Below are positions 26,755-35,481 of a stretch of DNA of 54,193 nucleotides, piece by piece. Origin of the DNA: Candidatus Merdivicinus excrementipullorum (GTDB lineage Bacteria; Bacillota; Clostridia; Oscillospirales; Ruminococcaceae); contig DVJP01000073.1 in the NCBI GenBank assembly GCA_018716725.1, positions 1-54,193 on the forward strand. The letters run 5' to 3'. Numbering within the stretch: position 1 is the first letter of the stretch; every line of letters starts with the position of its first letter. Made by a program: the position numbers and the translations under genes. A model generated the notes under the pieces. The model did not search any database. It saw nothing but the letters and a program-made list of their open reading frames with translations, and was not told where the DNA came from.

Positions 26755-27759
26755 TCAGATGTTCAGCACGGCGATAACGGATACGGCGCAGCCCAATACC
26801 GTCACTAAGGAAAATACCCCCACAATTTTTTTCTCGCTCCACCCGCACATTTCAAAGTGATGGTGGATAGGGCTCATTTTAAAGATGCGCTTGCCGGTGG
26901 TTTGAAAGCTGATGACTTGCAGGATCACCGAAAGGGCCTCCACTACATAGATGATGCCGAAGGCCAAAATCAGCACCGGCAGATTGAGACCGAAGCCCAG
27001 GGCCAGGACGGAACCGCCCAAGAACATGGAGCCGGTGTCCCCCATGAACACCTTGGCCGGGTAGAAGTTGTAAATCAAGAAGCCCAGCAATCCACCGGCC
27101 AGGGCCGCCGCGTAGATTCCCATGCCGGAAATCTGCAAAATGCCGGACATGACAAGCGCCGCCAGGCAGACGATAAAGGTCACGGACCCGGCCAGGCCGT
27201 CGATGCCGTCGGTCAGGTTCACGGCGTTGGAAATAAAGAGGATAAACAGAATTGCCAGGATGTAATAAAAAATGCCCAAGTCCAGCTGGCCGATAAAGGG
27301 CAAAATCACCACCGTGGAGGTGTCCCCCGCCAGGTAAATGGCCGCCAGATAGGCCACCGCCACCACCAGCTGCAAAATCAGCTTCTGCTTGGCCCGAAGC
27401 CCCAGGTTCTGCTTTTTGACGTCCTTAATGTAGTCGTCCAAGAAGCCGATAAACCCGCAGCCCAAAGCCATCCCCAGGCCGGCGAAAAGTTTCACGCTGC
27501 CAACGGTGTCCATATTCCCGGACTCTGTTCCCGCCATGTAAATCAGGTAGCCCAGCAAAATTCCCACAACCGAGCCGGCAATGAAAATAAAACCGCCCAT
27601 GTTGGGAGTCCCCTGTTTGTTTTTGTGCCAGGTAGGGCCGATTTCTTTAATTGTCTGCCCGAATTTGATCTTCCGCAAAAACGGGATCAGGAATTTCCCG
27701 GTAACCGCGCCCACCGCAAAAGCGGCCAAGGCCGCCCCAAAACAGCTGATGCTCTCCAT
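26755..27759 (-). CDS. mraY: phospho-MurNAc-pentapeptide transferase MraY
   Basis: 334 residues from the ATG at 27759 (MESISCFG), with AAAGGCAGG upstream; a TTG 42 bases earlier has no ribosome site. About ten membrane helices. It makes lipid I from UDP-MurNAc-pentapeptide and undecaprenyl phosphate. Family motifs are GTPNMGG, FLDDYIK (Asp-rich), NAVNLTDGIDGLAG, FMGDTGSMFLGG and the HHHFE of the C-terminal loop. Confidence 0.98.
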   Translation of the reverse strand: MESISCFGAALAAFAVGAVTGKFLIPFLRKIKFGQTIKEIGPTWHKNKQGTPNMGGFIFIAGSVVGILLGYLIYMAGTESGNMDTVGSVKLFAGLGMALGCGFIGFLDDYIKDVKKQNLGLRAKQKLILQLVVAVAYLAAIYLAGDTSTVVILPFIGQLDLGIFYYILAILFILFISNAVNLTDGIDGLAGSVTFIVCLAALVMSGILQISGMGIYAAALAGGLLGFLIYNFYPAKVFMGDTGSMFLGGSVLALGFGLNLPVLILAFGIIYVVEALSVILQVISFQTTGKRIFKMSPIHHHFEMCGWSEKKIVGVFSLVTVLGCAVSVIAVLNI

Positions 27760-27797
27760 ATTGTCAAACCTGCCTTTATCTTTTTTCGTTTCCGATG

Positions 27798-29165
27798 TCA
27801 ATGGGTGACGGGGATGCCGTGCACCTTTTCAATGACTTCCTCCAGCTTCATGCCCCGGCTGCCTTTGTAGAGGATGGCGTCGCCGGGCTTGAGCCACAGT
27901 TTCAGGTACTCGGCCATTTCCATTTTATCATCAAAGCTGCGGCCGTACAAGTGCCCGGCCGACTTGGCCCCTTCCAAAATTTCCTTGGCATGTTCCCCGA
28001 AACAGAATAGGGCGTCCACATGGTTTTCCACAGCGTACCGCCCCACCTTCCGGTGCATTTTGGAAGCGTAGTCCCCCAGCTCCAGCATATCCCCCAAAAC
28101 GGCCACCCGCCGCTTGGCGGAAAGCCCCGACAGGACGCTTAAGGAGGCCTTCATGGAATCGGGGCTTGCGTTATAGCAGTCCACAATGACGGTGACGCCG
28201 TTTTCCAGGGGGATAATGTCCTGCCGCATGGCCGTAGGCTCGTAGCTGCGAAGCCCCGCCACAATATCCTCCGGGTGCATCCCGGCGGCAAGGCCCACGG
28301 AAAAGGCCGCCAGGGCGTTATAGACGTTGTGCCGCCCCAAAACCGGGACCATGGCGGAGACCATTTTCCCGTAGAAACGCACGTCAAAGAAGGTTTTGCC
28401 GTCCTGCTCCAGGATGTTTTCCGCCTGGACGTCCGCCGTACCGGAGTTGATCCCATAGTAAATAATGTCCCGTTCCACCTGGTTATATACCTCGGCCAAC
28501 AGCTTGTCGTCGGCGTTTAAGACCAAAGGGGCGGTGGAGTTCATGCCTTCCGTGATTTCCAGCTTGGCTTTTAAGATATTTTCCCGGCTGCCCAGGTTTT
28601 CGATGTGGGAAACGCCGATATTGGTAATGACCCCGACGCTGGGCCGGGCCGCCCGGGCCAGGACGGCGATTTCCCCCGGATGGGACATCCCCATTTCAAT
28701 GACGGCGTTTTTGTAGCTGGAATCCAGCCGGAACAGGGTTTTGGGAAGCCCGATGTCATTATTCAGATTCCCCAGGGTTTTGAGGGTTTTCCCCTTCATT
28801 TGCAGCACCGCGCAGATCATATCCTTGGTGGAGGTTTTGCCCACGCTGCCGGTGACCCCCACCACAAAGGTGTGGAACAGCCCCCGGTAATACCGGGCAA
28901 GCTCCGTCAGCGCCTTCCGGGTGGACTCCACCACCAGCACCGGCGCCCCGGCAGCCATAGGTTTTTCGCTTATTACCGCCGACGCCCCGGCTTTTACGGC
29001 CTGGGGGATAAAGTCATGTCCGTCGAACCGCTGGCCCTTCAGGGCCACAAAGACGCAGCCCGGAACCACCTGGGAAGTGTCGGTCACAATATCGGTAATC
29101 GGGCAGTCGGCGGTGCATTCCGCGCCCACCGCCCCGGCAATCTGCCGCAGCTGCATATTCTCCAA
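27798..29165 (-). CDS. murF: UDP-MurNAc-tripeptide--D-Ala-D-Ala ligase MurF
   Basis: 455 residues. Start TTG at 29165, eight bases after AGGAGG; the ATG nine bases later has no well-spaced ribosome site. The Mur-ligase P-loop is GVTGSVGKTSTKD; other motifs are EMGMSHPGEI, VITNIGVSHIENLGS and DCYNASPDSMKA. It adds D-Ala-D-Ala to the UDP-MurNAc-tripeptide in the cytoplasm. It lies 39 bases after murE in the same transcript. Confidence 0.97.
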   Translation of the reverse strand: MENMQLRQIAGAVGAECTADCPITDIVTDTSQVVPGCVFVALKGQRFDGHDFIPQAVKAGASAVISEKPMAAGAPVLVVESTRKALTELARYYRGLFHTFVVGVTGSVGKTSTKDMICAVLQMKGKTLKTLGNLNNDIGLPKTLFRLDSSYKNAVIEMGMSHPGEIAVLARAARPSVGVITNIGVSHIENLGSRENILKAKLEITEGMNSTAPLVLNADDKLLAEVYNQVERDIIYYGINSGTADVQAENILEQDGKTFFDVRFYGKMVSAMVPVLGRHNVYNALAAFSVGLAAGMHPEDIVAGLRSYEPTAMRQDIIPLENGVTVIVDCYNASPDSMKASLSVLSGLSAKRRVAVLGDMLELGDYASKMHRKVGRYAVENHVDALFCFGEHAKEILEGAKSAGHLYGRSFDDKMEMAEYLKLWLKPGDAILYKGSRGMKLEEVIEKVHGIPVTH

Positions 29166-29204
29166 AGGAAAGTCCTCCTTTTTATCCTGTGTTTTATGAA
29201 ACGG

Positions 29205-30641
29205 CTAGTTTAAAGCCGCCAAAGCCTCCGCCACAATTTCCCGTTCGTCAAAATGGCGTTTTTCATGGCCGATGACCTGGTAATCCTCGTGGCCCTTGCC
29301 GCAGAGGACAATGGTGTCGCCGGGCTTGGCGTCCCGGATGGCCTGGAAAATGGCCTCCCGCCGGTCAGGGATGACGGCATAGGGGGTGCCGTGGCCCTCC
29401 ACTCCCGGAAGGATTTCCCGGATAATGGCTTCCGGGTCCTCGGTGCGGGGGTTATCCGACGTGACGTAGACAAAATCCGCGTAAGCCGCAGCCGCAGCCC
29501 CCATCAGGGGGCGTTTTGTCCGGTCCCGGTCCCCGCCGCAGCCAAAGAGGGCCACCAGCCGGCCGTGAACCGTTTCTTTTAAGGAGGACAGGATGTTTTC
29601 AATGCTGTCCGGGGAGTGGGCGTAGTCGCAGATGACGGTGAAATCCCGGCCGGTAGGGATGATCTCGTTGCGGCCCCGGACGCCGGCCACTGCCCGGAGT
29701 GCGCCGGTAATGGTGTCCAGGCAGACCCCCAGCTGGAGGCAGGCCCCCATGGCCGCCAGGGCGTTGCGGACGGAAAAATCCCCCGGCATGGCGAATTTCA
29801 GCTTCCCTTCCACCCCTTCATAGCAGAAACGGAACTCCACGCTGTCGGGATGGTGCTGGACGTCAAAGGCCCGCAGCCCCGCCGTTTCCTCCTTCATGGA
29901 AAAGGCTAAAGCCGGGCAGGCGCACTGGGAAAGCAGGCGCTGTCCGTAGGGGTCGTCGGCGTTGATAACCGCCGTATCGCAGATGGAAAAGAGCTTTGCC
30001 TTTGCTTCAAAGTAATTTTCCATGGTTTTGTGGTAATCCAGGTGTTCGTGGCTCAAATTGGTAAACACCGCCACCTCGTAATGGCTGTCGCCGATGCGGT
30101 TTTGGTCCAAAGCATGGGAGGAAACCTCCATGACGCAGTACTCGCAGCCCTCTTTCACCATGTCCGCGTAAAGGGATTCCAGCTCCAGGGCGTCCGGCGT
30201 GGTTTTATCGGCGGGGATAATTTTATCCCCGATTTCATTCTGGATGGTGCCGATAAGCCCCACCTTTTTCCCAGCGGCCGTCAAAACCGCTTTAATCAAT
30301 GTGGCAACGGTGCTTTTCCCTTTGGTGCCGGTAACGCCGATGAGACGCAGTTTCTTGGACGGATTGCCGTAAAAATTCGCCGCCATCCGGCTGTACGCCT
30401 TCCGGGTGTCCGAGGTCAGGATTTGCCCGGCAATTCCCAAATCCCGCTGGCAGACAATGGCCGCCGCTCCCTGCTCCAAGGCTTTCTGGGCGAAGTCATG
30501 GCCGTCCGCCGTGCCGCCGGCGATGCAGACAAACACATCTCCTTCCCCCACTTTGCGGGAATCGCAGGTCATGTTCCGGATTTCCCGGTCCTCAAAAGAA
30601 CCGGCCGTTTCAACATTGGCAAGAAGCTCTGAAAGTTTCAT
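29205..30641 (-). CDS. murE: UDP-MurNAc-tripeptide synthetase MurE, meso-DAP type
   Basis: 478 residues. ATP loop GVTGTKGKSTVATL; MEVSSHALDQNR with the carbamylated-Lys region nearby (FEAKAKLF); NADDPYG; DYAHSPDSIENIL. The motif DNPRTEDP contains the DNPR signature that marks enzymes adding meso-diaminopimelate rather than lysine. This suggests a meso-DAP cross-linked wall for the host. It lies between spoVD and murF with 24 and 39-base gaps. Confidence 0.97.
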   Translation of the reverse strand: MKLSELLANVETAGSFEDREIRNMTCDSRKVGEGDVFVCIAGGTADGHDFAQKALEQGAAAIVCQRDLGIAGQILTSDTRKAYSRMAANFYGNPSKKLRLIGVTGTKGKSTVATLIKAVLTAAGKKVGLIGTIQNEIGDKIIPADKTTPDALELESLYADMVKEGCEYCVMEVSSHALDQNRIGDSHYEVAVFTNLSHEHLDYHKTMENYFEAKAKLFSICDTAVINADDPYGQRLLSQCACPALAFSMKEETAGLRAFDVQHHPDSVEFRFCYEGVEGKLKFAMPGDFSVRNALAAMGACLQLGVCLDTITGALRAVAGVRGRNEIIPTGRDFTVICDYAHSPDSIENILSSLKETVHGRLVALFGCGGDRDRTKRPLMGAAAAAYADFVYVTSDNPRTEDPEAIIREILPGVEGHGTPYAVIPDRREAIFQAIRDAKPGDTIVLCGKGHEDYQVIGHEKRHFDEREIVAEALAALN

Positions 30642-30665
30642 TCCGATTTTCCTCCTGTTTCGGGG

Positions 30666-32933
30666 TTATTCCCCGTCCTCGCCCTGGATCAGGCATTCGA
30701 TGGTGACCACGGTCCCTTTGGGCACCGACGCGCCGGCCTCCGTATCCTGGCTGGTCACCTTGGCGTTGCTGTTTTGGGCGGCGCCGCCGGTAATGCGGAT
30801 ATTTAGTCCCGCGTTGGTCAGCTGCTGGTTGGCCTGGGCGGGAGTCAGCCCCACCACATTGGGCACCGTGGCCGTTTCCATTTCCCGGTCATCCGTATAG
30901 AGGATGACGGTGCTTTCCCCGGCAACCTTGGCGCCGGATTTGGGGTACATGCTGACTACTTCCTTGCCTTCCCCGATGATGGTGCAGTTTAAGCCCTTGG
31001 TCAGCAGCTTGCTCTGGGCGGTCAGTGCGTCGGTGCCGATGAGGCCGCCGGGGACGCTGATATCCTGGGTTTTTTCATCTTCCTCAGAATACTGGGGCTG
31101 GATTCCCAGGTAAGGCAGAAGGTCAGACATTAAAGCCGAAACGGCGGGGGCAACCACAGTATTGGCGTATTCCGCGCCGGAAGTCGCCTCGTCTACCAAA
31201 ATTAAGCAGGCCACCTGGGGATCGTCCACCGGGGCGAAGGCAAAGTAAGAAAAGATGTAAACATCTTCCTCTTTATTCAGCTTCTGGGCCGTACCGGATT
31301 TTCCGCCGATGCGGTAGCCCTTTACATAGGCGTTGGTGCCGCCGTTGGCGGAAACCACCTGCTCCAGAACCTCGCTCATGGTTTTGGAGGTTTCTTCTGA
31401 AATGACCTGGCGGCGGACTTGCGTGCCGAATTCTTCCACGGTATTCCCGTCGGAATCTAAGATTTTGCTGACCACATGGGGGGTCAGCAGCTTCCCGCCG
31501 TTAATAGCCGCTGAAGCCGCGGTAATCATCTGGATGGGCGTTACGGTGTTGGACTGGCCGAAAGAGCAGGACGCCAAACTGACGGCGTTTAACCGGTCCT
31601 CTGTATAATAGCTATTCTGAGCTTCGGCGGGCAGGTCGATGCCTGTTTTTTCCGTCAGGCCGAAGGCGTCGAAATACTGGAAGAACCGGTGTGCCCCCAG
31701 GGAGCTGCCGATGGAGATAAAGGCCGGGTTGCAGGAATTGACCACCGCTTCGGTGAAAGTCTGCAAGCCGTGGCCCGCGTGGTTATGGCAGTGGATGGGC
31801 CGGGGCCAGCCGTCTACCATGACGGAACCCTTGCAATTATAGCTGGAGTTTAAGGTCGCAGCCCCTTCCTCCAAAGCCGCAGAGGCGGTTACCACTTTAA
31901 AAACGGAGCCAGGCTCATAAATATCCGTAACGCCCTTATTCTTCCACTGTTTTTCCCGGGCCGCCTGCAAAGCGGCGGTTTTTTCGTCGCCGTCCGCCAT
32001 GGCGTCAATAGCGGCGGCCGCAGCTTCATCCGTCAGGACGTAAGGCTCGTTTAAGTTGCAGTTGGGCATGGAGGCCATGGCCAGAATTCCTCCGGTGTTG
32101 ACGTCCATGACGATTCCCGCAGCGCCTTCCGCCGGGGCGTGCTGGGCGATGGTGGCGCCCAGGGTCTTTTCCAGGTAATGCTGGGCCACCTGGTCGATGG
32201 TCAGCACCAGGGAGTTGCCGTCCTGGGCGGGATAATACTGCTCATAAGAAGTGGGCAGGGTTTCCCCCACGGCGTTTTTGGCCGAGATCTGGCGGCCGGG
32301 GGTGCCGGACAGGATGCTGTTGTACTCGGCTTCCAGGCCGTAAACGCCCTGGTTGTCATAGTTTGTAAAGCCGATGACGCTGGAAGCCAGGTCGTCGTAA
32401 GGGTAAAATCGCTTGGTGTTGACCTGCAAATAAATCCCGGCAATGTCGTTGTCCGCCACAAATGCCGTTACTTCATCGGCAACGTCCTTGACCACCTTGC
32501 GCTTTAATTCCCGGTACATGCTTTCGGTGTGGGTCAAATGCTCCTCAATGCTGGAAGGCTCGACTTCCAGGATTTCCGCCAGGCCGTCGATCATGGTCCG
32601 CTCATAGGCGTCCTTCTCCGCCTGGGAAAGATCGTTCCCTTCCTCATCCTTCAGGCTGTTTTTCGCTTTGTAAAAATCCTTGGGGGAAAGGATTACGTCC
32701 CAAACCGTGGCGCTCTGAGCCAGTACGTTCATATTGCAGTCGTAAATCGTCCCCCGGTTGGCTGTAATGCTGATATCCTGGAGCTGCTGGTCCGCCGCCC
32801 GGGCTTTCAATTCCTCCCCGGTAATTAAGGACCGGTAAACCAGATTGTAAAGGATCCAGCCTAAAAATACCGTCATAAAACAGCAAATCGCCAGCGTGCG
32901 CTGCTTCATCTTTTTTCCAGCTCCGTCTGCCAT
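30666..32933 (-). CDS. spoVD: SpoVD/FtsI-type class B penicillin-binding protein with PASTA domains
   Basis: 755 residues; start ATG at 32933 (MADGAGKK), with AAAGGGG upstream. One N-terminal membrane helix (about 12-32) is followed by the dimerisation domain and the transpeptidase domain with SVFK (nucleophile Ser), SCN and KSGTAQ motifs. Two PASTA repeats form the C-terminus (about 625-690 and 692-752; VPNVVGLTPAQANQQL). It cross-links peptidoglycan at the septum or in the spore cortex, with the SEDS protein. B. subtilis SpoVD has one PASTA repeat and PBP2B two, so the name is by position in the cluster rather than certain role. Confidence 0.94.
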   Translation of the reverse strand: MADGAGKKMKQRTLAICCFMTVFLGWILYNLVYRSLITGEELKARAADQQLQDISITANRGTIYDCNMNVLAQSATVWDVILSPKDFYKAKNSLKDEEGNDLSQAEKDAYERTMIDGLAEILEVEPSSIEEHLTHTESMYRELKRKVVKDVADEVTAFVADNDIAGIYLQVNTKRFYPYDDLASSVIGFTNYDNQGVYGLEAEYNSILSGTPGRQISAKNAVGETLPTSYEQYYPAQDGNSLVLTIDQVAQHYLEKTLGATIAQHAPAEGAAGIVMDVNTGGILAMASMPNCNLNEPYVLTDEAAAAAIDAMADGDEKTAALQAAREKQWKNKGVTDIYEPGSVFKVVTASAALEEGAATLNSSYNCKGSVMVDGWPRPIHCHNHAGHGLQTFTEAVVNSCNPAFISIGSSLGAHRFFQYFDAFGLTEKTGIDLPAEAQNSYYTEDRLNAVSLASCSFGQSNTVTPIQMITAASAAINGGKLLTPHVVSKILDSDGNTVEEFGTQVRRQVISEETSKTMSEVLEQVVSANGGTNAYVKGYRIGGKSGTAQKLNKEEDVYIFSYFAFAPVDDPQVACLILVDEATSGAEYANTVVAPAVSALMSDLLPYLGIQPQYSEEDEKTQDISVPGGLIGTDALTAQSKLLTKGLNCTIIGEGKEVVSMYPKSGAKVAGESTVILYTDDREMETATVPNVVGLTPAQANQQLTNAGLNIRITGGAAQNSNAKVTSQDTEAGASVPKGTVVTIECLIQGEDGE

Positions 32934-33116
32934 GGTGCACTTCCCCTTTCGCCGCATGATAACAAGAAGAGGTTAAGATTTTGCCATCTCAACCTCCCGC
33001 CATTTGATATGTATGGAAAAAGGCGCTTTTTTATGCAGCCTTTTGCAAAATCCCGCTGCATTTCCCACAGAGCGCAGCCTGTGGGACGCATCCGTACCTG
33101 GCGGCCCGGACGCGGC

Positions 33117-33560
33117 TTAAAACAGGTCCTGGATATAGCGGACAATCTGTTCAAAGATATTTTCTTCCGGTTTTGTGGCTTCCAGCTTGTTTTCCTGTTC
33201 CAGCTTCACATAGCTGACCTGGGAATTATCCGGTTTTACCATGCCGTATTCCCCTACCGCCTTTTCTTCAATTTCCGTCAAGGACATTTTCCCTTCCAGC
33301 TCCGTCTGCATCCGGACGTTTTCCGCCTGAAGGGTGTTTAGTTCTTCCTGTTTTGCCGCAATCTGGCCGTTTAACTCCGTAATTACCACCTGGCTGTAAA
33401 GCAGGGTAAATCCCATGAGCAAAGCCAGCGCCGCAACCATCACGATTTTCACCGGATGCACGGTCCTCTGGGCGGTACGGACGGTAAGCTTCGGGCTGGT
33501 CTTAGGAGTCTGCTCCTCAAATCGCTGCAAATCATAAGCCAGGTTGGTATTTTGTGTCAT
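33117..33560 (-). CDS. ftsL: FtsL-like cell division protein
   Basis: 147 residues: a cytoplasmic N-terminus of about 36, one membrane helix (VKIVMVAALALLMGFTLLYS) and an extracytoplasmic heptad-type coiled coil (NGQIAAKQEELNTLQAENVRMQTELEG). FtsL is poorly conserved, so the call rests on size, topology and its place between rsmH and the PBP gene. It would form a complex with DivIB and DivIC. The 183 bases to spoVD carry a CCCACAG..CTGTGGG stem but no gene. Confidence 0.88.
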   Translation of the reverse strand: MTQNTNLAYDLQRFEEQTPKTSPKLTVRTAQRTVHPVKIVMVAALALLMGFTLLYSQVVITELNGQIAAKQEELNTLQAENVRMQTELEGKMSLTEIEEKAVGEYGMVKPDNSQVSYVKLEQENKLEATKPEENIFEQIVRYIQDLF

Positions 33561-33611
33561 ACAGGAAACGCCTCATTTCTTTATTACATTCCGTTGACAG
33601 GATCGGCCGGC

Positions 33612-34553
33612 TTATTCCGGCTGGCGGTCCTTGATTTTCTCGATCACGCGCAGCTTTGCGCTTTGGCTGCGCCGGTTGGCGGCCAGCTCTTCTTCATCCG
33701 GCAGGATGGGCTTCCGGCTGGGCAGCTTCCCCGCCGGGGTGTGGCCGCACACACACACCGGGAAATCCGGGGGGCAGATGCAGCCGCGGCAAAGGTCCGC
33801 GAATTTTTGCTTGACCATCCGGTCTTCCAGGGAATGGAAGGTAATGACGCAGAGCCTTCCGCCGGGGGATAAGGAGTCAAAAGCGGCGTCGATGCCCTGG
33901 GAAAGGGCGTCCAGCTCGGAGTTTACGGCAATCCGCAGAGCCTGGAAGGAACGCTTGCAGGGGTTTTTTTCCCGCCTGGCCGCCGCCGGCATGGAGGATT
34001 TGATGATCTCCGCCAGCTCCATGGTCCTTTCAATGGGGGCCTGTTCCCGCCGCCTTACAATGTTCCGGGCAATCTGCCAGGCGAATTTTTCCTCGCCGTA
34101 CTCTCGAAAGATCCGGGCCAGTTCCGCGGCCGGGGCTTCATTGACCAAATCCCTGGCGCTGACCCCTTCCTGGGACATCCGCATATCCAAAGGCGCGTCC
34201 TTCTGGTAGGAAAACCCCCGTTCCGCCGTATCCAGCTGGTGGGAGGAAACCCCCAAATCCAAAAGCACGCCGTCCACCCTATCGATTCCAAGGGTATCCA
34301 GAACCTGGCGCATATCCCGGAAGTTGGCCCGCACCACCTGGGCGCAGGGGAACTGCGAAAGCCTTTGGGAAGCGGTTTCCACTGCGTCCGGGTCCTGGTC
34401 CAGGGAAATCAGCCGCCCTGTTGTCAGGCGGCGGGCAATTTCCGAGGAATGCCCCGCCCCTCCGGCAGTGCCGTCCACATAAATCCCATCCGGCCGGATA
34501 TTCAGCCCCTCCATGCAAGGCTCCAACATCACCGGTATATGCTGAAATTCCAT
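33612..34553 (-). CDS. rsmH: 16S rRNA cytosine-1402 N4-methyltransferase RsmH (MraW)
   Basis: 313 residues from the ATG at 34553 (MEFQHIPVML), with GGAGGG four bases upstream; the upstream ATG at 34565 sits on the ribosome site. SAM-binding DGTAGGAGHSSEIARRL, DLGVSSHQLD and the C-terminal VITFHSLEDRMVK are all present. It methylates C1402 in the ribosomal P site. It follows mraZ by 18 bases. Confidence 0.98.
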   Translation of the reverse strand: MEFQHIPVMLEPCMEGLNIRPDGIYVDGTAGGAGHSSEIARRLTTGRLISLDQDPDAVETASQRLSQFPCAQVVRANFRDMRQVLDTLGIDRVDGVLLDLGVSSHQLDTAERGFSYQKDAPLDMRMSQEGVSARDLVNEAPAAELARIFREYGEEKFAWQIARNIVRRREQAPIERTMELAEIIKSSMPAAARREKNPCKRSFQALRIAVNSELDALSQGIDAAFDSLSPGGRLCVITFHSLEDRMVKQKFADLCRGCICPPDFPVCVCGHTPAGKLPSRKPILPDEEELAANRRSQSAKLRVIEKIKDRQPE

Positions 34554-34571
34554 GATTCCCTCCATTTTTCG

Positions 34572-34994
34572 TTAAAAGCCGGCTTTCCGGACCAAATCCT
34601 TGATAAATTCCGGGCTTAATTCCTGCTGGATAGCGTCCCAGTCCTTTCTGGTCCAGATTTCACAGCGGTTGTCGGAACCGATGACCATGACTTCCTTTTC
34701 CACCTGGATAAAGTCCCGCAGGTTCTGGGGAATCACGATCCGCCCCTGCTTGTCCGGCTCGGCCTCGCAGGCGCTGGAAAAAAGGTAACGCTGCAAGGCG
34801 TCCATCTCCGAGGCAGGCAGAGCCGCCAGCTTTTTCCGGCGGGCCTCCCATTCCTCCAAGGAATATACGCAAAGGCAGCGGTCACCCAGCCCCTTGGAAA
34901 TGATAAACCGTTCCCCCAAATCCTCCCGGAGCTTGGCCGGGAAGTTCAGGCGCCCTTTTACATCGACGCTGCAAGGATATTCCCCAATCAGCAT
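34572..34994 (-). CDS. mraZ: transcriptional regulator MraZ
   Basis: 140 residues with two AbrB/SpoVT-like repeats, each carrying the DxKGR-PxxxR motif: VDVKGRLNFPAKLR near residue 10 and PDKQGRIVIPQNLRD near residue 80. MraZ forms a ring and binds short direct repeats in its own promoter to control the dcw operon. Start ATG at 34994, with AAGGAGG upstream. It is the first gene of the cluster, and the expected repeats lie just upstream. Confidence 0.98.
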   Translation of the reverse strand: MLIGEYPCSVDVKGRLNFPAKLREDLGERFIISKGLGDRCLCVYSLEEWEARRKKLAALPASEMDALQRYLFSSACEAEPDKQGRIVIPQNLRDFIQVEKEVMVIGSDNRCEIWTRKDWDAIQQELSPEFIKDLVRKAGF

Positions 34995-35052
34995 CCCGGC
35001 CGCCTCCTTCCCAAAGCTCCCTTTCGCAGGGATTCCTGCTTCAAATTGTGGA

Positions 35053-35082
35053 ACTGCTCACCATTTCACACCGCTATTCACC
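35053..35082 (-). promoter_or_regulatory. MraZ-binding boxes: three GGTG repeats at 10-base spacing
   Basis: Three consecutive 10-base units each beginning GGTG (GGTGAATAGC, then GGTGTGAAAT, then GGTGAGCAGT), starting 10 bases after the -10. Direct repeats one helical turn apart in the mraZ leader are the known MraZ operator layout. Confidence 0.7.
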
Positions 35083-35092
35083 ACTAATCTAT

Positions 35093-35121
35093 ATTATAAC
35101 CATTCCCAACGCAATTTGCAA
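35093..35121 (-). promoter_or_regulatory. dcw (mraZ) promoter
   Basis: TTGCAA at 35121-35116, 17-base spacer, TATAAT at 35098-35093 on the minus strand, about 100 bases before mraZ. The spacer contains TTGCGTTGGGAA, also seen in the MATE promoter region. Confidence 0.75.
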
Positions 35122-35209
35122 CTACTTTTTTTAGCGAAAACAGCGGTTAGACCTTCGTTCACACTTTTTTTACAAATTATTTGGCAACAGATGGAAATTT
35201 GTTCAGATA

Positions 35210-35239
35210 AAACAAAAGACAGGCTTCAAAAAGCCTGTC
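35210..35239 (-). terminator. terminator for the PH-domain operon
   Basis: On the minus strand GACAGGCTT, loop TTTGA-type, AAGCCTGTC and then TTTTGTTTT. It separates the PH-domain operon from the mraZ promoter. A second copy of the right arm (CAGCCTGTCG) follows, repeated at 54066. Confidence 0.7.
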
Positions 35240-35481
35240 GCAGCCTGTCGAAAAACCTCTTTTAAAAGTAAAACTGTACAAAAAAGAGAACGGAAAGTTT
35301 TCGCCCGCCTTTTAAAAAAGCTGGACCAAAACTTTCCTTTTTGTGCAGCACTTCTTTCAAAAAAGCCGGTTGCACATTGCCAATAAAACCATCTTCTTCC
35401 AGATTGTAGGGGCCGGGTTGCCCGGCCCGCCTTTTCAGTCGCCGGCGGAAACACCCAGCCAGCTGTTTTGATGATTTCCGG
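35240..35481. repeat. gene-free hairpin-repeat region downstream of the PH-domain genes
   Basis: Contains GGAAAGTTTT..AAAACTTTCC (35291-35337), a long stem with a 30-base loop, and a TTGTAGGGGCCGGG hairpin at 35404-35430. An 83-residue frame crossing it (35203-35454) reads like repeat translation and lacks a ribosome site. Confidence 0.55.

Noticed and set aside
25434-26777. 447-residue open frame antisense to ftsW
   Set aside because: His/Gln-rich antisense of membrane-protein codons; ftsW is clear on the opposite strand.
35203-35454. 83-residue minus-strand frame after the PH-domain genes
   Set aside because: It spans a terminator and a TTGTAGGGG hairpin; no ribosome site, not protein-like.
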